From NCBI RefSeq assembly GCF_900109855.1, contig NZ_FOBO01000015.1, positions 1 through 64,000 on the forward strand: a stretch of DNA of 64,000 nt, given 5' to 3'. The position numbers were made by a program, and so were the translations under genes. Position 1 is the stretch's first letter; each line of letters begins with the position of its first letter. This DNA comes from Roseovarius tolerans. Its GTDB lineage: Bacteria > Pseudomonadota > Alphaproteobacteria > Rhodobacterales > Rhodobacteraceae. Shown here piece after piece: positions 15,749-25,596 of this stretch. A model generated the notes under the pieces. That model worked only from the letters and a program-made list of their open reading frames with translations. It did not search any database and was not told the DNA's origin.

Positions 15749-16912
15749 TTGGCCCCGGCTGATGAACAGTCCACGACCAAGGACGGCGTGGAGTTGTCTG
15801 CGCCGCAGCAGACGCACGGGCAGCTTGTCCCGTCATCGCGACGCGAACGTCCTAAAGCATCGCGCCGCTGGCGGTTCTGGGTCCTGCTCGCTGCTCTTGG
15901 GCTGACCTTGACGGCGCTGGTCCTGGCCCAGAGTTGGATGAACCGCCCGCCGGTCGTGCCGGTCGAGACTGTCGCGCCTGCTCCGATCACCCGTGTCCTT
16001 GCCATCAACGGGCGGATCGCGGCGGATAACTCAGTCGGGGTGACGCCGACCGTGACCGGCACACTCACCGCGCTGCCGGTGGCCGAGGGCGATGCGGTCG
16101 AGGCGGGTGATATTCTCGCTCAGGTCGACCCGAACGCGCAGCGCAAGCTGTTGCGTCAGGCGCAGGCCCGTCTGGACGCGGCCCGGGATGCGCAGGCCGA
16201 GGCGCTCGCCGAATTCGACCGCGCCGCTGCCCTCGACACGACCGTGGCGCGTTCCGTGCGCGATACCTACGCCCATAAGCTGGAAGCCGCCACGCAAGAG
16301 GTCGCCCGCCTCAGCGCCGCACTCGATCAGGCACGCATCGCGCTGGAAAATCATACCATCCGCGCCCCCGTCTCGGGTCACGTGGTGAGCCTCGATGTCG
16401 AACAGGGGCAACTCGTCAGCCCCTCCACCCCGCTGATGACCCTTGCCGATCTCGGCACCCTGCTGGTCGAGGCCGATGTGGATGAGGCCTATGCCACCCA
16501 GATTGCCACCGACCAGCCCGCCGTGCTGCAACTCGCCGGAGAAACGCAGACCCGCTCCGGGCGCGTCAGCTATGTCTCGCGACGGGTGGACATCGCCACC
16601 GGCGGGCTGGCGGTGGAACTGTCCTTTGACATGCCGGTCGTGGCCCCCGTGGGTCTGACCGTGGCGACCAACATCATCGTCGAAACGCGCGCAGCGGCCC
16701 TGACCGTGCCGCGCACTGCGCTGACAGAGGTGGAGGGCGAGACCGGCGTGTTCCTCCTGCGCGAGGGTCGCACCATGTTTCGGCCTGTCTCGGTCGTGGA
16801 CTGGCCCGCCGCCCGGCTCATCGTGACCGAGGGTCTTGCCGAGGGCGAGCGCCTTGTGACCGAGGCCAGCGGCATCACTGCCGGTCAGGCCGTGACGATG
16901 GATCAGCCCTGA
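15749..16912 (+). CDS. HlyD/RND-type periplasmic adaptor (membrane fusion protein)
   Basis: This is a 387-residue adaptor of a tripartite exporter. I chose the TTG at 15749 because AAAGGAGG lies five bases upstream; a GTG at 15686 is weaker. After a cytoplasmic tail it has one transmembrane segment (about 55-75 from this start), then the lipoyl half-motifs (VTPTVTGTLTALPVAEGDAVEAGDILA), a coiled-coil hairpin and a second lipoyl half (IRAPVSGHVVSLDVEQGQLV). It overlaps the next gene (TGATG), forming a MacAB-like set with the permease and ATPase. The cargo is unknown. Confidence 0.85.
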   Translation: MAPADEQSTTKDGVELSAPQQTHGQLVPSSRRERPKASRRWRFWVLLAALGLTLTALVLAQSWMNRPPVVPVETVAPAPITRVLAINGRIAADNSVGVTPTVTGTLTALPVAEGDAVEAGDILAQVDPNAQRKLLRQAQARLDAARDAQAEALAEFDRAAALDTTVARSVRDTYAHKLEAATQEVARLSAALDQARIALENHTIRAPVSGHVVSLDVEQGQLVSPSTPLMTLADLGTLLVEADVDEAYATQIATDQPAVLQLAGETQTRSGRVSYVSRRVDIATGGLAVELSFDMPVVAPVGLTVATNIIVETRAAALTVPRTALTEVEGETGVFLLREGRTMFRPVSVVDWPAARLIVTEGLAEGERLVTEASGITAGQAVTMDQP

Positions 16913-18117
16913 TGCTCTATCCACTCAAGATCGCGGCGCGTTACCTGACCGCCAACATGGCGCAGACCGCGCTTCTGGTGGTGGGCGTCGCGGTCGGGGT
17001 TTTCATCTTCATCTTCATGTCGGCGTTGATTGGCGGGCTTGCGCAGTTCATCCTGTCCCGCACGGTGGGCGATATCGCGCATATCACCATCGAGGCCGAG
17101 CCCGACGATCCCGCGATCCTGATCGCGCCGCAAGGGCATGTGCTGCTGGTCACGCAGCGCGGCCGCACACGCACCGCCTCACTGGCCGAGGCCGCCACCT
17201 GGCTGCCGCTGATCGAAGACGTGCCGGGGGTCAAGGCGGTCTCGCCGCAGATCACCGGGGCGGGGTTTCTCACGCGCGGCGCGCAGGTGGCGCAGGTCAG
17301 CGTGACCGGGATCGAGCCGGGTCGCGAGGCCGCGATCCTCGATCTGCCCGGCTACATGCTCGAGGGGCGGGCGCGCTTGGGCTCGGGCCTGATCGTCCTT
17401 GGCCGGGAACTGGCCGAGGATCTTGACCTGTCGCTCAATCAACCGCTGCGCCTGCAAAGCTCCGAAGGTGTCACCGCCCTGCTGACCCTCTCGGGCATCT
17501 TCGAGACCGGCAACGGCGCGATCGACGGGGCGCGCGCGTTTGTCAGCCTCTCGAGCGCCCGCACCCTCTTTGCCATGCCGCAGGGTGCCAGCCGGATCGA
17601 GATCAAGCTCTCCGATCTCAACGCCGCTGGTGCCACGGCGGCGCACATCCGCAGCCTGACCGGGCTGGACGCCGTGCCCTGGACCGATGGTGCCGAACAG
17701 CTGATGGAGGCGCTAGATGCGCAGGCGCAGACCGGCTATTTCCTCAAGACCTTCGCGCTCATCACCATCGTGATCGGCGTCGCGTCGGCGCTTTTGCTCT
17801 CGACCTATCGCCGCCGCCCTGAAATCGGCATCATGCGCGCCATGGGTGCGGGGCGCGGCTTTGTCGTCTTCGTCTTCGTGGCGCAAGGCGCGCTCGTTGG
17901 GTTGATGGGGGGCGTCATGGGGGCGGCCTTGGGGTATCTCGCGCTACTGCCCTTCCCCCCGCGCGAGGCGTTCGAGCCGGGCACCCTGCCGATGGACATC
18001 ACCCAAGGCTCCTACGGCCTGGCCATCACTCTAACGGTGATCGGCGCGATCCTCGCATCAATCCTGCCTGCGCGCTCGGCGGCGCGGGTCGATCCGGTCA
18101 CGGCGATCGGCCAATGA
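16912..18117 (+). CDS. ABC transporter permease, FtsX/MacB type
   Basis: This is a 401-residue inner-membrane permease. One N-terminal membrane helix is followed by a large extracytoplasmic domain. Three membrane helices close the C-terminus, in the FtsX order (around 275-305, 325-350, 365-390), with the family motif RPEIGIMRAMGA. The start overlaps the adaptor stop and the end overlaps the ATPase start (ATGA), so the three proteins are co-made. Together they should act like MacAB/LolCDE exporters. Confidence 0.88.
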   Translation: MLYPLKIAARYLTANMAQTALLVVGVAVGVFIFIFMSALIGGLAQFILSRTVGDIAHITIEAEPDDPAILIAPQGHVLLVTQRGRTRTASLAEAATWLPLIEDVPGVKAVSPQITGAGFLTRGAQVAQVSVTGIEPGREAAILDLPGYMLEGRARLGSGLIVLGRELAEDLDLSLNQPLRLQSSEGVTALLTLSGIFETGNGAIDGARAFVSLSSARTLFAMPQGASRIEIKLSDLNAAGATAAHIRSLTGLDAVPWTDGAEQLMEALDAQAQTGYFLKTFALITIVIGVASALLLSTYRRRPEIGIMRAMGAGRGFVVFVFVAQGALVGLMGGVMGAALGYLALLPFPPREAFEPGTLPMDITQGSYGLAITLTVIGAILASILPARSAARVDPVTAIGQ

Positions 18118-18791
18118 GCGCGCTCCTGGATGTCCGCGATCTGGTCAAGACGTTTGGTGTCCGCGAGGCCGAAACCCGCGTGCTGCGCGGCCTTACACTG
18201 CATCTGGAGCGCGGCGAGATGGCGGCGCTTCTGGGGCCATCGGGCTCGGGCAAGAGCACGCTTCTGACGATCTTGGGCACCTTGATGAAACCCACATCAG
18301 GCCAGTACCGGATGCTCGAGCGGGATCTCATTGCCGCCGACGACGGCGCGCTGACCGAGTTTCGCAATGCCCATATCGGCTTTGTCTTTCAGTTCCACAA
18401 CCTGCTGCCCGATTTCACCGCGCTGGAAAACGTGATCTTCCCCACAGCCGTACGCGAGGGCCGCGAGTCAGCGGGGGCCCGCGCGCGGGGGCGCGCCCTT
18501 CTCACCCGCATGGGGCTGGCAGACCGGATCGACTTTCCCGCCACCAAGCTGTCTGGCGGCCAGAAACAACGCGTCGCCGTGGCGCGCGCCCTGATGAACT
18601 GCCCCGAACTGGTCCTGGCGGACGAACCGACAGGCAATCTCGATCGCGTCTCGGCGATGCAGGTGATGGACCTCATCGCACAGATCAACCGCGAGGAGGG
18701 CACCACATTCCTGATCTCGACCCATGACGAGAAGATCGCCGCACTGTGCCAGCGGCAGATCGTGGTGGGCGACGGGGTGGTGACGGGCTAG
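18114..18791 (+). CDS. ABC transporter ATPase, LolD/MacB type
   Basis: This is a 225-residue nucleotide-binding subunit. Walker A GPSGSGKST, the signature LSGGQKQR, Walker B LVLADEPTGNLD and the switch histidine (STHDE) are intact. It energises the adjacent FtsX-type permease, with which it overlaps by four bases. The length is typical for a stand-alone exporter ATPase. Confidence 0.9.
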   Translation: MSALLDVRDLVKTFGVREAETRVLRGLTLHLERGEMAALLGPSGSGKSTLLTILGTLMKPTSGQYRMLERDLIAADDGALTEFRNAHIGFVFQFHNLLPDFTALENVIFPTAVREGRESAGARARGRALLTRMGLADRIDFPATKLSGGQKQRVAVARALMNCPELVLADEPTGNLDRVSAMQVMDLIAQINREEGTTFLISTHDEKIAALCQRQIVVGDGVVTG

Positions 18792-18824
18792 GTCTTTCAC
18801 CTGTAGCCAACACGGAGGTTCTTC

Positions 18825-20402
18825 ATGACATACCGCATCCCTTCAAATCTCGATCCCAACCGCCGGAACGTGCTGAAAGGGGCCGTCGCGTCCGGTCTTG
18901 CCGCAGGGCTGTTAGGTGTCGCGTCCGGCCCGGCCCGCGCGGCACCGTCGCGGGGCGGCACGTTCCGCGTCGGCGTGCATGACGGCAGCAGCACCGACAG
19001 CTGGGATCCCGCCACCACGGCGAGCATACTGATGATCCACTCCAGCCATGTCGCCCGCGCCTATCTGACCGAGATCACCAACGAGAACACGCTTGGACCC
19101 GACCTCGCCACCGATTGGCAGGCCCTGGGCAAGGACGGCAGCGAATGGCGCTTCGAGCTGTCGCGCAACGCCACTTTCCACGACGGGCGCGCAGTCACGG
19201 CAAAGGACGTGATCGCCTCGATGAACCACCACCGCGGGCCGGACACCACCTCGGCCGTGGCACCGCTTCTGTCGGACGTCACCGATATCCGCGCTGATGG
19301 CGAACACGCGGTGATCTTCACCCTTTCGACCGGCAATGCCGACCTGCCCTATCTGTTGTCGGATTACCATCTGGTGATCCAGCCAGCGAAAGAGGATGGC
19401 AGCATCGACTGGGCCAACGGTATCGGCTGCGGCCCCTACAAGGTGACCGAGTTCAAGCCGGGCATCCGTGCCGCGTTCGAGCGGCATGACGGCTGGCACC
19501 GCGCGGGCAGCGGGGCATGGTTCGACGCGATCGAGATGACGGTGCTCAACGATCCTAACGCCCGGCAGGCGGCGATCGTCACCGGTGATGTCGACGCGGT
19601 GACCGATATCGACCTCAAGACCGCTGGGATGCTGGCGCGCGCACCCGGTGTCATCCTCGACGATGTGCCCTCGGGCACGCATATCACCATGCCGATGTTC
19701 TGCGACGTCGCGCCGTTCGACGATGTCAACGTGCGCCTCGCGCTCAAGCATGCGATGAACCGACAGGAAATCGTCGACAAGATCCTGTTCGGGCGCGGGA
19801 CGATCGGCAACGATCATCCGATTGGTCCGACGATCCCGTATCATGCCGACCTGCCGCAGCGCGAGCAGGACCTCGACCGCGCGCGCTATCATCTCAAGAA
19901 GGCCGGGCACGACCGGCTCTCGGTGCAGATCTCGGTCAATGACACGCTGCTGTCAGGGGCCACGAACATGTGTTCCCTCTTCGCCGAGCAGGCACGGCCC
20001 GCCGGTCTCGACATCAATGTGAATCAGGAGCCCGCCGATGGGTATTGGTCGAATGTGTGGCTAAAAAAGCCGTTCTGCGTCGCATCCTGGGCCGCGCGCC
20101 CGACACCGGACGTGATGTTCTCGCTGGCTTACAAGGCCGGGGTCGAGTGGAACGAGAGCCATTGGGAGAACGAGCGTTTCAACGAATTGCTCCTCCGGGC
20201 CAAATCCGAGATCAACCAGGACCTGCGCGCCGAGATGTATGCCGAAATGCAGTCGCTCTGCCGCGATGACGGCGGCACAATCGTGCCGTTCTTCCGCAAC
20301 CGCACCTCGGCGCGGCGCGACAATGTCATGCACACCGAAAGCATCGCCTCAGTCTGGGAACTCGACGGCGCGCGGGGCTATCACCGCTGGTGGTTCGCCT
20401 GA
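18825..20402 (+). CDS. ABC transporter substrate-binding protein, family 5, Tat-exported
   Basis: This is a 525-residue periplasmic binding protein of the peptide/nickel family. A twin-arginine signal (RR at 13-14, RRNVLKG, then a hydrophobic stretch and ARAA cleavage) sends it through the Tat pathway. The mature part has the family segments WRFELSRNATFHDGRAVTAKDV and GCGPYKVTEF. GGAGG lies in front of the ATG at 18825. No cognate permease or ATPase genes for import follow, so its partners are elsewhere; the exporter genes before it are on the same strand but not a matching system. Confidence 0.88.
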   Translation: MTYRIPSNLDPNRRNVLKGAVASGLAAGLLGVASGPARAAPSRGGTFRVGVHDGSSTDSWDPATTASILMIHSSHVARAYLTEITNENTLGPDLATDWQALGKDGSEWRFELSRNATFHDGRAVTAKDVIASMNHHRGPDTTSAVAPLLSDVTDIRADGEHAVIFTLSTGNADLPYLLSDYHLVIQPAKEDGSIDWANGIGCGPYKVTEFKPGIRAAFERHDGWHRAGSGAWFDAIEMTVLNDPNARQAAIVTGDVDAVTDIDLKTAGMLARAPGVILDDVPSGTHITMPMFCDVAPFDDVNVRLALKHAMNRQEIVDKILFGRGTIGNDHPIGPTIPYHADLPQREQDLDRARYHLKKAGHDRLSVQISVNDTLLSGATNMCSLFAEQARPAGLDINVNQEPADGYWSNVWLKKPFCVASWAARPTPDVMFSLAYKAGVEWNESHWENERFNELLLRAKSEINQDLRAEMYAEMQSLCRDDGGTIVPFFRNRTSARRDNVMHTESIASVWELDGARGYHRWWFA

Positions 20403-20480
20403 TCCCGAGTGCGCGCGGAGCGGGGCGTCGTCTCGGTACGATGGCCCGCCCCAGGTGTCGCGCGGCGTCACGCTATGCCG

Positions 20481-20870
20481 CTACAAGAACCGGGCCAGCA
20501 CCAGCCCTGCCAACCCGATATGCGCCATAGTGATCGCGACCGACAGCCCGTGCAGCCAATGGAAGCGGGCCGTCGCACCGGCATCCGTGGCTCGGTTGAT
20601 CGCGGACATGAGTATCTGCCGGGTCGGCAGGGTTGTCAGGGCGACCAGCACCAGCAGCCCCGCCCCCACCGGGTCGAAAGGCCATGTCAGCGCGGCGGCC
20701 AACCCCGCGCAGCCAATCACGAATAGATAGAAATGCGGAAACGCCCGGCGGATCGTCGGCCCCGCCATATCCGCCGGCAGGGCGCTGAAGAGGAAGGCGG
20801 CAAATCCGAAGGAATAGAGCACCATGCCACCGAAGAGCAGCGAGGTGACAAGAAGAGCAGCAGTCAGCAT
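20481..20870 (-). CDS. DUF4149 family small membrane protein
   Basis: This is a 129-residue protein with four hydrophobic segments (about 3-26, 45-65, 68-88, 105-127). It matches the DUF4149 family, which is of unknown function. The stop of the methyltransferase gene lies within its first codons (7-bp overlap at 20864-20870), so the two are in one operon, methyltransferase first. A membrane role near isoprenoid or quinone chemistry is only suggested by the neighbours. Confidence 0.78.
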   Translation of the reverse strand: MLTAALLVTSLLFGGMVLYSFGFAAFLFSALPADMAGPTIRRAFPHFYLFVIGCAGLAAALTWPFDPVGAGLLVLVALTTLPTRQILMSAINRATDAGATARFHWLHGLSVAITMAHIGLAGLVLARFL

Positions 20871-21574
20871 CCGGGCCTCCGGGGTTTGCGGGCAAAGCCC
20901 ATGTAAAGGATGGTGGTGAGTGGCAGGCGGCCGAAGGTCAGGTCGCCGCGCCGGTTGATTCCGCGTGGCCCCAGCCCGGTAAACGGCCCCGCCACGAGCC
21001 CGGCATCGGTGAGCGCGCGGCGCAACTCGCGCGGCTTGATGTAGAGCGCCGGGTCATGCGTGCCTCGCGGCAGCAGGCGTAGGATATCCTCGGCCACCGT
21101 GATCGTCGCGAGCCGCGCCAGCGGGTTGCGGTTGATGGTGTCAAACAGGAACAAACCCCCGGGGCGCAGCACGCGCGTGACCTCGGCCAGAACACGGGTC
21201 AGATCGCTGAGATGCTCCAGTACATCGACACAGACAACCGCGTCGAAACCCGCATCTTCATAGGGCAACGCCTCGCCCACGCCCACGTCATAGGCGATGG
21301 CGCGTCCCGCCTGTTTCGCATGCGCCTGTGCAGCGGCAATTGCGCCTTCGGCCGGGTCGATCCCCGTCACCTGCGCGCCGCGATCATCAAGCGCCTCGGC
21401 CATGAAGCCCCCGGCGCAACCCAGATCAAGCACCGCCTTGTCCTGCCACTCGATCTGCCGATCCATCCACGACAACCGACCGGGCACGAGATTCTTGAGC
21501 GTCCGCACCCAGCGGATCTCGTCCGACCACCAGTGATCGGCCACCGTATCATAGATCGTCAGGTCATTGCGCAT
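20864..21574 (-). CDS. UbiG-like SAM-dependent O-methyltransferase
   Basis: This is a 236-residue class I methyltransferase. Motif I VLDLGCAGGFMAEAL sits near 48-62 and the post-I acidic residue is in GIDPAEGAI. The segment VVCVDVLEHLSDL resembles UbiG, which methylates ubiquinone intermediates. The C-terminal residues TILYMGFARKP are also UbiG-like. It lacks the longer UbiG N-terminus, so a paralogue acting on another quinone or phenol is possible. It overlaps both operon neighbours. Confidence 0.8.
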   Translation of the reverse strand: MRNDLTIYDTVADHWWSDEIRWVRTLKNLVPGRLSWMDRQIEWQDKAVLDLGCAGGFMAEALDDRGAQVTGIDPAEGAIAAAQAHAKQAGRAIAYDVGVGEALPYEDAGFDAVVCVDVLEHLSDLTRVLAEVTRVLRPGGLFLFDTINRNPLARLATITVAEDILRLLPRGTHDPALYIKPRELRRALTDAGLVAGPFTGLGPRGINRRGDLTFGRLPLTTILYMGFARKPRRPGC

Positions 21575-22370
21575 CGTCTCGCCTCCGGCATGGGGTCACG
21601 TAGGGCACGCGGGCGCGGTAGCGATCAAAGCGCGCACCGTAGCGCGCGGCAAAACGGCGCTCCTTATGGCGCGGGGCAATCAGGCAATAGGCGGTCAGGC
21701 TCAGCGCCAGCGCCAGTTGATCCGGCGTCCAGACCGGCACCGTCCAGAGCGTCAGCGCAAAGCCCACATAGATCGGCTGCCGGATGAGGCGAAACAGGCC
21801 GCGCTCCGGCATGTCGGGGAAACGCGGCTTGCGGCGCGCCAGAAGCGACATCCAGCCAAGCGCGCCCGACTGCACCTCGGCCCCGGCATCGAAACTGGCC
21901 TTGATCAAGATGAGCCACGCGCCGGTGTAGGCCGCGCAGATCGCCCAAAAGGCCGCACCCTCGGCTCGCCACCAGATGATGCCCGACGGCGTCCAGAGCG
22001 CGAACAGCGCAAATAGTTGCAGCGATGCGATCAGGGCATAGGTCGTGGTGGTCAGGGTCGCCCCGTGCGGTCCGGGCACCAGGCGTGCCAGAAATCGCCC
22101 ACCCGGCCCGGTCAAGAGCACCGAATGCACCAGCGGAAACTGCACGATCAGCGCAGCGTTGACGAGCGCGGCCCAAGGCCACGGCACACGGCCCAGGCTC
22201 TCGCTCAGACCAAAGAACATTGCCGTGATCATCGCCAGCACCGCCAAAGCAAAGACCGCGTGGCACAACACCCCCAAACCGAGCGCCAAAGCGATTCGCC
22301 CGCCCCCCGGCGGCGGTTGCAGGGCTGCACGAATCAACCGCAGCAGCCCGGCCACGCGGGGATCGGCCAT
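21564..22370 (-). CDS. NnrU/isoprenylcysteine methyltransferase-like membrane protein
   Basis: This is a 268-residue polytopic membrane protein. The ATG at 22370 is preferred over a 33-codon longer start because GGGAA precedes it and the extension is not family-like. Five or six hydrophobic segments are present. The C-terminal part LFRLIRQPIYVGFALTLWTVPVWTPDQ resembles the PEMT/ICMT/NnrU fold, which methylates lipids or other membrane substrates with SAM. It overlaps the UbiG-like gene. The specific substrate is unknown. Confidence 0.75.
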   Translation of the reverse strand: MADPRVAGLLRLIRAALQPPPGGGRIALALGLGVLCHAVFALAVLAMITAMFFGLSESLGRVPWPWAALVNAALIVQFPLVHSVLLTGPGGRFLARLVPGPHGATLTTTTYALIASLQLFALFALWTPSGIIWWRAEGAAFWAICAAYTGAWLILIKASFDAGAEVQSGALGWMSLLARRKPRFPDMPERGLFRLIRQPIYVGFALTLWTVPVWTPDQLALALSLTAYCLIAPRHKERRFAARYGARFDRYRARVPYVTPCRRRDDAQ

Positions 22371-22564
22371 GATGGTGTTCCCATTGCCTGTCTTGTCTCG
22401 TGATGTCACTGGTCGCATCCTGCTGGATTTTTCGGAGTGTTCAGCTAAGCCGACACCGGCCCGATTCAACGGGCGATGCGTCGCAGGCCGGGGCGCGCGA
22501 TAAGGCCCCTTTCCGCCTTCCCATCCGTGGCTTACGGTTTATCTGGCTTCCCGAAGGAGACGCC

Positions 22565-23215
22565 ATGCTGCTGCACCTCGATACCGTCACCAAAAGTTAT
22601 CCGGACACCGAAACCCCGGTGCTGCACGGGGTCTCACTGGATCTCGACGTCGGCGGGAAGCTGGCGCTCACTGGCGAGTCGGGTTCGGGCAAGAGCACGC
22701 TTTTGCACCTGATCGGCGGGCTCGACACCGCCGATAGCGGGCGGGTCGAGATCGACGGCACCGATCTCACCCCGCTTGACGATTCGGGGCGCGCGGGATT
22801 GCGGCGCGGCACCGTCGGGGTGATCTTTCAGCAGTTCAACCTGATCCCGTCGCTGACGGTGGCGGCCAACATCGCCTTTCAGGCGCGGTTGGCCGGGCGG
22901 CATGATCCAGCGCGCGATGCCGAATTGGCGACGCGCCTCGGCTTGCAGAAGCATCTCCACAAATATCCCGAACAGCTGTCGGGCGGGCAACAACAGCGCG
23001 TGGCCATCGCCCGCACCCTTGCCGCCGGGCCGAAGCTTGTGCTGGCAGACGAGCCGACCGGCAATCTCGACGAGGCGAGTTCCGATGCGGTCATGAGCCT
23101 CCTGCAGGAACTGGTCGAGGAAACCGGCGCAGGCCTCATCCTCGTCACCCATTCCGAACGGCTCGCCGCCCGCCTGCCCCGGCGGTTGCATCTGCGCGCC
23201 GGGCAGCTGACATGA
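22565..23215 (+). CDS. ABC transporter ATPase (AttE-like)
   Basis: This is a 216-residue nucleotide-binding protein with Walker A GESGSGKST, signature LSGGQQQR, Walker B LVLADEPTGNLD and HSERL switch. The ATG at 22565 follows GAAGGAG; the upstream extension of the frame is not protein-like. It overlaps the giant permease gene (ATGA at 23212-23215). ATPase, permease and the AttH-like protein after them form an AttEFGH-like unit. Confidence 0.88.
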   Translation: MLLHLDTVTKSYPDTETPVLHGVSLDLDVGGKLALTGESGSGKSTLLHLIGGLDTADSGRVEIDGTDLTPLDDSGRAGLRRGTVGVIFQQFNLIPSLTVAANIAFQARLAGRHDPARDAELATRLGLQKHLHKYPEQLSGGQQQRVAIARTLAAGPKLVLADEPTGNLDEASSDAVMSLLQELVEETGAGLILVTHSERLAARLPRRLHLRAGQLT

Positions 23216-25596
23216 GCCGCGTCATCCTATCGGCGCTGCTGTCGCATTGGCGGCGCAACCCATTGCAGCTGATTACCTTGCTGGCCGGTCTGGCGCTCGC
23301 CACCGCGCTCTGGTCGGGCGTGCAGGCGATCAACGCCGAGGCGCGCGCCAGCTATGACGCAGCGGCGGCCACCTTGGGCGACGGGCAGTATGCGCAAATC
23401 ACCGCGCGGGACGGTGGCGCGATCCCGCAAGAGACGTATGTCGCCCTGCGCCGCGGCGGTTGGGCCGTCTCGCCGGTGATCGAAGGGCGCATCGATGGCG
23501 TGCGCCTTATCGGGCTGGAGCCGCTGACCGCCCCCGGCGGGCTGGGGCCGGTGCGGGCGGGCGGCGAGGCTGATCTCGGTGCGTTCCTCTCAGGCAGCGG
23601 TCAGGTCTTCGCCCGTTCCGACACGCTCACCCGCCTGCCGGATCTGGCAGCTGAGCCGGTGACCGCCCCCGATGTGGCGCCGAACACTGCGCTGACCGAT
23701 ATCGGCGTGGCGCAGCGCCTCCTGGATCGCGAGGGGCAAATCGACCGACTGATCGTCCTGCCGGACCAGCCTCTCACACGGCGCCCGCTGTCGGACATTG
23801 CCCCCGATCTCATCCGCAGCGCCCCACAGGAGGGCGGAGACGTGGCGCGGCTCACCGACAGCTTTCATCTCAACCTCACCGCCTTCGGTCTGTTGTCCTT
23901 CGCCGTTGGCCTCTTCATCGTGCAGGGCGCGATCGGTCTTGCATTCGAGCAGCGCCGCCCGATGGTGAGGACCCTGCGCGCCCTCGGCGTGCCGCTGCGA
24001 CGGCTGATCCTCCTCATGGCGGTCGAACTGGCGCTACTGGCACTGCTTGCGGGCGGGATCGGCGTGGCGCTCGGTTATCTCATCGCGGCGGCCCTCCTGC
24101 CAGATGTGGCCGCCACTCTGCGCGGCCTCTATGGCGCGGATGTAGCGGGGCAACTCAGCCTGCGCCCCGTCTGGTGGCTCTCGGGTCTGGGCATCGCCTT
24201 GGGCGGCACGGCGCTGGCCGCAAGCGGTGCGCTCTGGTCATTGGCGCGCATGCCACTTCTGAGCGGGGCACAGCCGCGGGCCCTGATGATGGCGCGGTCA
24301 GGGGTGGGTCAGGCAACGATTGCGGCATTGCTCCTTGTTCTCTCTGGAGCGCTCGCTCTCTGGGGTGACGGTCTGCTTGCGGGCTTTGCCATGCTCGGCG
24401 CGCTGTTGATCGGCGGGGCGCTTGCGTTGCCGCCGCTGTTGGGGCTGGTGCTGAGATGGGCCGAGACACCCGCGCGCAGCGCCACCGCAGAGTGGTTCTG
24501 GGCCGACACACGGCAACAGGTGCCGGGGCTGTCGCTGGCACTGATGGCGCTCTTGCTGGCGATGGCGGCGAATGTCGGCGTCTCCACCATGGTGTCGTCC
24601 TTCCGGCTGACCTTCACCGGCTTTCTCGATCAGCGTCTCGCCTCGGAGCTTTACGTTAGGGCTGCGGATGCCGCGCAGGCCGACATGATCCGTGAGGTGG
24701 CGCGCGATCACGCCGATGCATTGCTGCCGCTTTTGTCGACCGAGCGGCAGGTCGCCGGGATGCCCGCCAAGGTCTATGCCGCGCGCGATCATGCGACCTA
24801 TCGCGACAATTGGCAGTTCCTGGACGCCGTTCCAAACCCTTGGGACAGGCTCGCGCGCGGCGAGGGCGTGCTGATCAACGAGCAGATGTTCCGCCGCTCC
24901 GATCTGAGCCTTGGCGATGAGGTGACCATCGCGCTTGGCACAGGCTTGCCCGTGCTGGGGATTTACGGCGATTACGGCAATCCCATCGGGCAGGTGATCG
25001 TGACCGAGCCGCTCTTTCGCGATCTCCACCCCGAGGTGACCGCCCTGCGTTTCGGCCTGCGCAGCGACCCCGGCCAGGTCGCAGCCCTGCGCGATGCGCT
25101 GAAGGAGGCCGGTATTCCGCAGGCCGCGATGACGGATCAGGCCGCACTCAAGCGCATGTCGCTCGCGGTGTTCGAGCGCACCTTCACCGTCACCACCGCG
25201 CTCAACGTGCTCACGTTGGCGGTGGCGGGCTTCGCCATCCTGATGAGCCTGCTGACCCTCGCCGCAATGCGCCTGCCGCAACTGGCCCCGGTCTGGGCGC
25301 TCGGCCTCACCCGCCGCAGTCTCGCGCGGCTCGATCTTTTGCGCGCGGTGGTGCTCGCGGCGCTCACCGCCGCGCTCGCTTTGCCTTTGGGCCTGGCGCT
25401 TGCCTGGGCGCTTCTGGCGGTGGTCAATGTAGAGGCGTTTGGCTGGCGGCTGCCGATGTATCTCTTTCCGCTCGATTACCTGCGGCTGACCGGGCTGGCG
25501 CTGCTGGCGGCGGCGTTGGCGGCAAGCTGGCCCGCATGGCGGCTGTCGCGCACCCCGCCCGCGCAGCTACTCGGAGTGTTCCGCAATGAACGTTAA
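23212..25596 (+). CDS. Large FtsX-family ABC permease (AttFG-like)
   Basis: This is a 794-residue permease built from two FtsX repeats. One membrane helix lies near the N-terminus (about 15-35), then a periplasmic domain, three helices around 220-350, central helices near 385-430, a second periplasmic domain and three final helices (about 665-780). This duplication is typical of AttF/AttG and YbbP-type permeases thought to move lipophilic molecules. The last 11 bases overlap the AttH-like gene. Confidence 0.85.
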   Translation: MSRVILSALLSHWRRNPLQLITLLAGLALATALWSGVQAINAEARASYDAAAATLGDGQYAQITARDGGAIPQETYVALRRGGWAVSPVIEGRIDGVRLIGLEPLTAPGGLGPVRAGGEADLGAFLSGSGQVFARSDTLTRLPDLAAEPVTAPDVAPNTALTDIGVAQRLLDREGQIDRLIVLPDQPLTRRPLSDIAPDLIRSAPQEGGDVARLTDSFHLNLTAFGLLSFAVGLFIVQGAIGLAFEQRRPMVRTLRALGVPLRRLILLMAVELALLALLAGGIGVALGYLIAAALLPDVAATLRGLYGADVAGQLSLRPVWWLSGLGIALGGTALAASGALWSLARMPLLSGAQPRALMMARSGVGQATIAALLLVLSGALALWGDGLLAGFAMLGALLIGGALALPPLLGLVLRWAETPARSATAEWFWADTRQQVPGLSLALMALLLAMAANVGVSTMVSSFRLTFTGFLDQRLASELYVRAADAAQADMIREVARDHADALLPLLSTERQVAGMPAKVYAARDHATYRDNWQFLDAVPNPWDRLARGEGVLINEQMFRRSDLSLGDEVTIALGTGLPVLGIYGDYGNPIGQVIVTEPLFRDLHPEVTALRFGLRSDPGQVAALRDALKEAGIPQAAMTDQAALKRMSLAVFERTFTVTTALNVLTLAVAGFAILMSLLTLAAMRLPQLAPVWALGLTRRSLARLDLLRAVVLAALTAALALPLGLALAWALLAVVNVEAFGWRLPMYLFPLDYLRLTGLALLAAALAASWPAWRLSRTPPAQLLGVFRNER

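Noticed and set aside
14329..15762. A 477-codon plus-strand open frame
   Set aside because: Antisense to the SQR and persulfide dioxygenase genes.
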